Assembly (NCBI GenBank): GCA_030432175.1
Contig: JAUIHU010000196.1
Coordinates: 1 to 7,642 of the forward strand
Reading direction: 5' to 3'
DNA: 7,642 nt
DNA from: Verrucomicrobiia bacterium
Lineage (GTDB): Bacteria; Verrucomicrobiota; Verrucomicrobiia; Limisphaerales; JAUIHU01
In this document: positions 6,572 to 7,642 of the stretch, piece by piece
How positions within the stretch are numbered: the first letter of the stretch is position 1
Layout: the number at the start of each line of letters is the position of its first letter
Notes under the pieces: model-generated
Told to the model about the DNA's origin: nothing
What the model saw: only the letters and a program-made list of their open reading frames with translations
Database searches by the model: none
Program-made: the position numbers and the translations under genes

Positions 6572-7642
6572 CTACTGTTTGGTAAATGAACTGGCAAAAT
6601 CGTCGTCCGAGATTTCAACTACTTTCTTTTCAAAAGTGGATTCAGCTATCAGCCGTTGCAGCTCTTTTTCATAAGCGGCTCCATCCAATGGTAAATCTAC
6701 GGTCGTTCCTTTCAGGCTGCTGTAAAGAGCGGCGTTGGCGATTTCTACCGAGTTCATGCCTTCTGCCCCTGGGACGAGTAACGGTGTTTTGTCCAGGATC
6801 GCGTCCACGAAATTCTGCACCACTACTGCGTGTGGAAGTTCTGCGGGTTCGGCAGGAATCTCAATATTCCAGACATCCGGTTTGGCGAATCCAGTTGTGG
6901 CGTTTTTGCTGAATTCGAGCATGCAGGATTCATTACGGGTGAATTGAATCTTCCCATTCTCCAGGACAATCTTGCCTTTGGTTCCGGCGATTTCAAATCG
7001 ATTGGATCCAGGATGTTCTCCGGTGGATGTGATGAAAACTCCGGTGGCTCCTGAGTCATACTCGAAAAAGACGGTGACGTTGTCTTCCACTTCAATGTTG
7101 TGATAACGGCCCAATTGACAAAAACCTCGCACCCGATCGGGTTGTCCACAAAGCCATTGAACGAGGTCGATGTTGTGCGGGCATTGATTTAACAAAGCTC
7201 CACCGCCTTCACCTTTCCAGGTTGCTCGCCAACCTCCGCTGGAGTAATAGGCTTCGGTGCGATACCAGTCGGTAATGATCCAGTTGACGCGAACGATTTC
7301 ACCCAGTTCACCGTCCTCAATCAATTTCTTAAGCTTTTGGTAACGAGGTTCGGCGCGCAACTGGAACATGGCTCCGAAGACGAGTTCCGGATTTTTGTTG
7401 GAAGCTTCAATGAGTCGTTCACAGTCCGCCTTATGCACCGATATCGGCTTTTCGACCAATACATGGAGTCCGTTTTCAAATGCTTCGATGCCTGTGGTTG
7501 TGTGACTATAATGCGGCGTGGCGATCAGGATTGCATCGATCTCACCGGACTGAATCATTTCCGAGACATCACTAAAACACTTCACTTTACCCTCGTAAGG
7601 CTCCAGTTTTTTGGGTGTCGAGGAACAAACCGCAGTCAGCCG
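6572..7642 (-). CDS. Gfo/Idh/MocA family NAD(P)-dependent oxidoreductase, N-terminus cut by window edge
   Basis: This is a cytoplasmic NAD(P)-dependent dehydrogenase of the glucose-fructose oxidoreductase/inositol dehydrogenase family, likely oxidising a sugar, sugar acid or cyclitol. The frame stays open to base 7642: upstream of the GTG at 7585 it encodes 19 more residues, RLTAVCSSTPKKLEPYEGK, which fit the second strand of the Rossmann fold. The true start and the GxGxxG loop are therefore outside the window, and the GTG is internal. In the 356 visible residues (numbered from the edge), ATPHYSH (41-47) and VEKPIS (63-68, with K65 of the EKP motif) close the nucleotide-binding domain. The C-terminal domain holds GGGALLNQCPHNIDLVQWLC (146-165), with the likely catalytic H156; N152 replaces the Asp seen in inositol dehydrogenase, a change I recall as common in this subfamily. 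GTKGKIVLENG (220-230) is also family-typical. It ends at TAG (6572-6574) and precedes the isomerase gene on the same strand. Confidence 0.94.
   Translation of the reverse strand, partial: RLTAVCSSTPKKLEPYEGKVKCFSDVSEMIQSGEIDAILIATPHYSHTTTGIEAFENGLHVLVEKPISVHKADCERLIEASNKNPELVFGAMFQLRAEPRYQKLKKLIEDGELGEIVRVNWIITDWYRTEAYYSSGGWRATWKGEGGGALLNQCPHNIDLVQWLCGQPDRVRGFCQLGRYHNIEVEDNVTVFFEYDSGATGVFITSTGEHPGSNRFEIAGTKGKIVLENGKIQFTRNESCMLEFSKNATTGFAKPDVWNIEIPAEPAELPHAVVVQNFVDAILDKTPLLVPGAEGMNSVEIANAALYSSLKGTTVDLPLDGAAYEKELQRLIAESTFEKKVVEISDDDFASSFTKQ

Noticed and set aside
6586..6912. Open + strand frame of 108 codons.
   Set aside because: It is antisense to the 3' part of the oxidoreductase gene, with no domain or plausible start signal.
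7066..7074. An SGAT tetrapeptide in the oxidoreductase (YDSGATGVF, 195-203 from the window edge) resembles the ApbE flavinylation motif.
   Set aside because: The segment lies in the cytoplasmic C-terminal beta-sheet domain and matches the usual YxxGA strand of Gfo/Idh/MocA proteins; there is no FMN-binding domain or signal peptide in the visible part.
7583..7585. GTG considered as the start codon of the oxidoreductase.
   Set aside because: The frame continues upstream to the window edge with residues that fit the Rossmann fold, and a start here would remove the nucleotide-binding loop.

Overview
Organism: the window looks like a heterotrophic bacterium of the PVC superphylum (Verrucomicrobia or Planctomycetes), with moderate confidence. 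The reasons are an SSS symporter with a long hydrophilic insert, a Gfo/Idh/MocA oxidoreductase paired with a sugar phosphate isomerase/epimerase, start codons without clear Shine-Dalgarno sequences, and mid-range GC. This rests on remembered family resemblance, not on a search. Layout: five protein-coding genes fill nearly the whole window. A sodium:solute symporter, cut at its 5' end by the window edge, runs on the + strand to 1977. It converges, with only 6 bp between stop codons, on four genes that all read on the - strand. In transcription order these are a Gfo/Idh/MocA oxidoreductase (7642 to 6572, cut at its N-terminus by the window edge), a TIM-barrel sugar phosphate isomerase/epimerase (6510 to 5623), an exported ApbE-type FAD:protein FMN transferase (5587 to 4442), and a large 2-oxoglutarate/Fe(II) oxygenase of about 811 residues (4419 to 1984). 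Gaps between the four are 61, 35 and 22 bp, so one operon is plausible. No RNA gene, mobile element, CRISPR array or convincing terminator was seen, and no gene-free stretch exceeds 61 bp. How the genes fit together: the oxidoreductase and isomerase form a familiar pair for oxidation and epimerisation of a sugar or cyclitol, and the symporter could import a substrate, but no substrate can be named. ApbE attaches FMN to exported flavoproteins, and no acceptor is visible here. The oxygenase is the outlier: its sampled GC is about 39 percent against about 55 percent in its neighbours, and it belongs to a poorly characterised family with a P4H-like catalytic domain followed by about 590 residues of unassigned function. 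It is the part of the window most deserving of a second look, although the family itself is already known in other bacteria.
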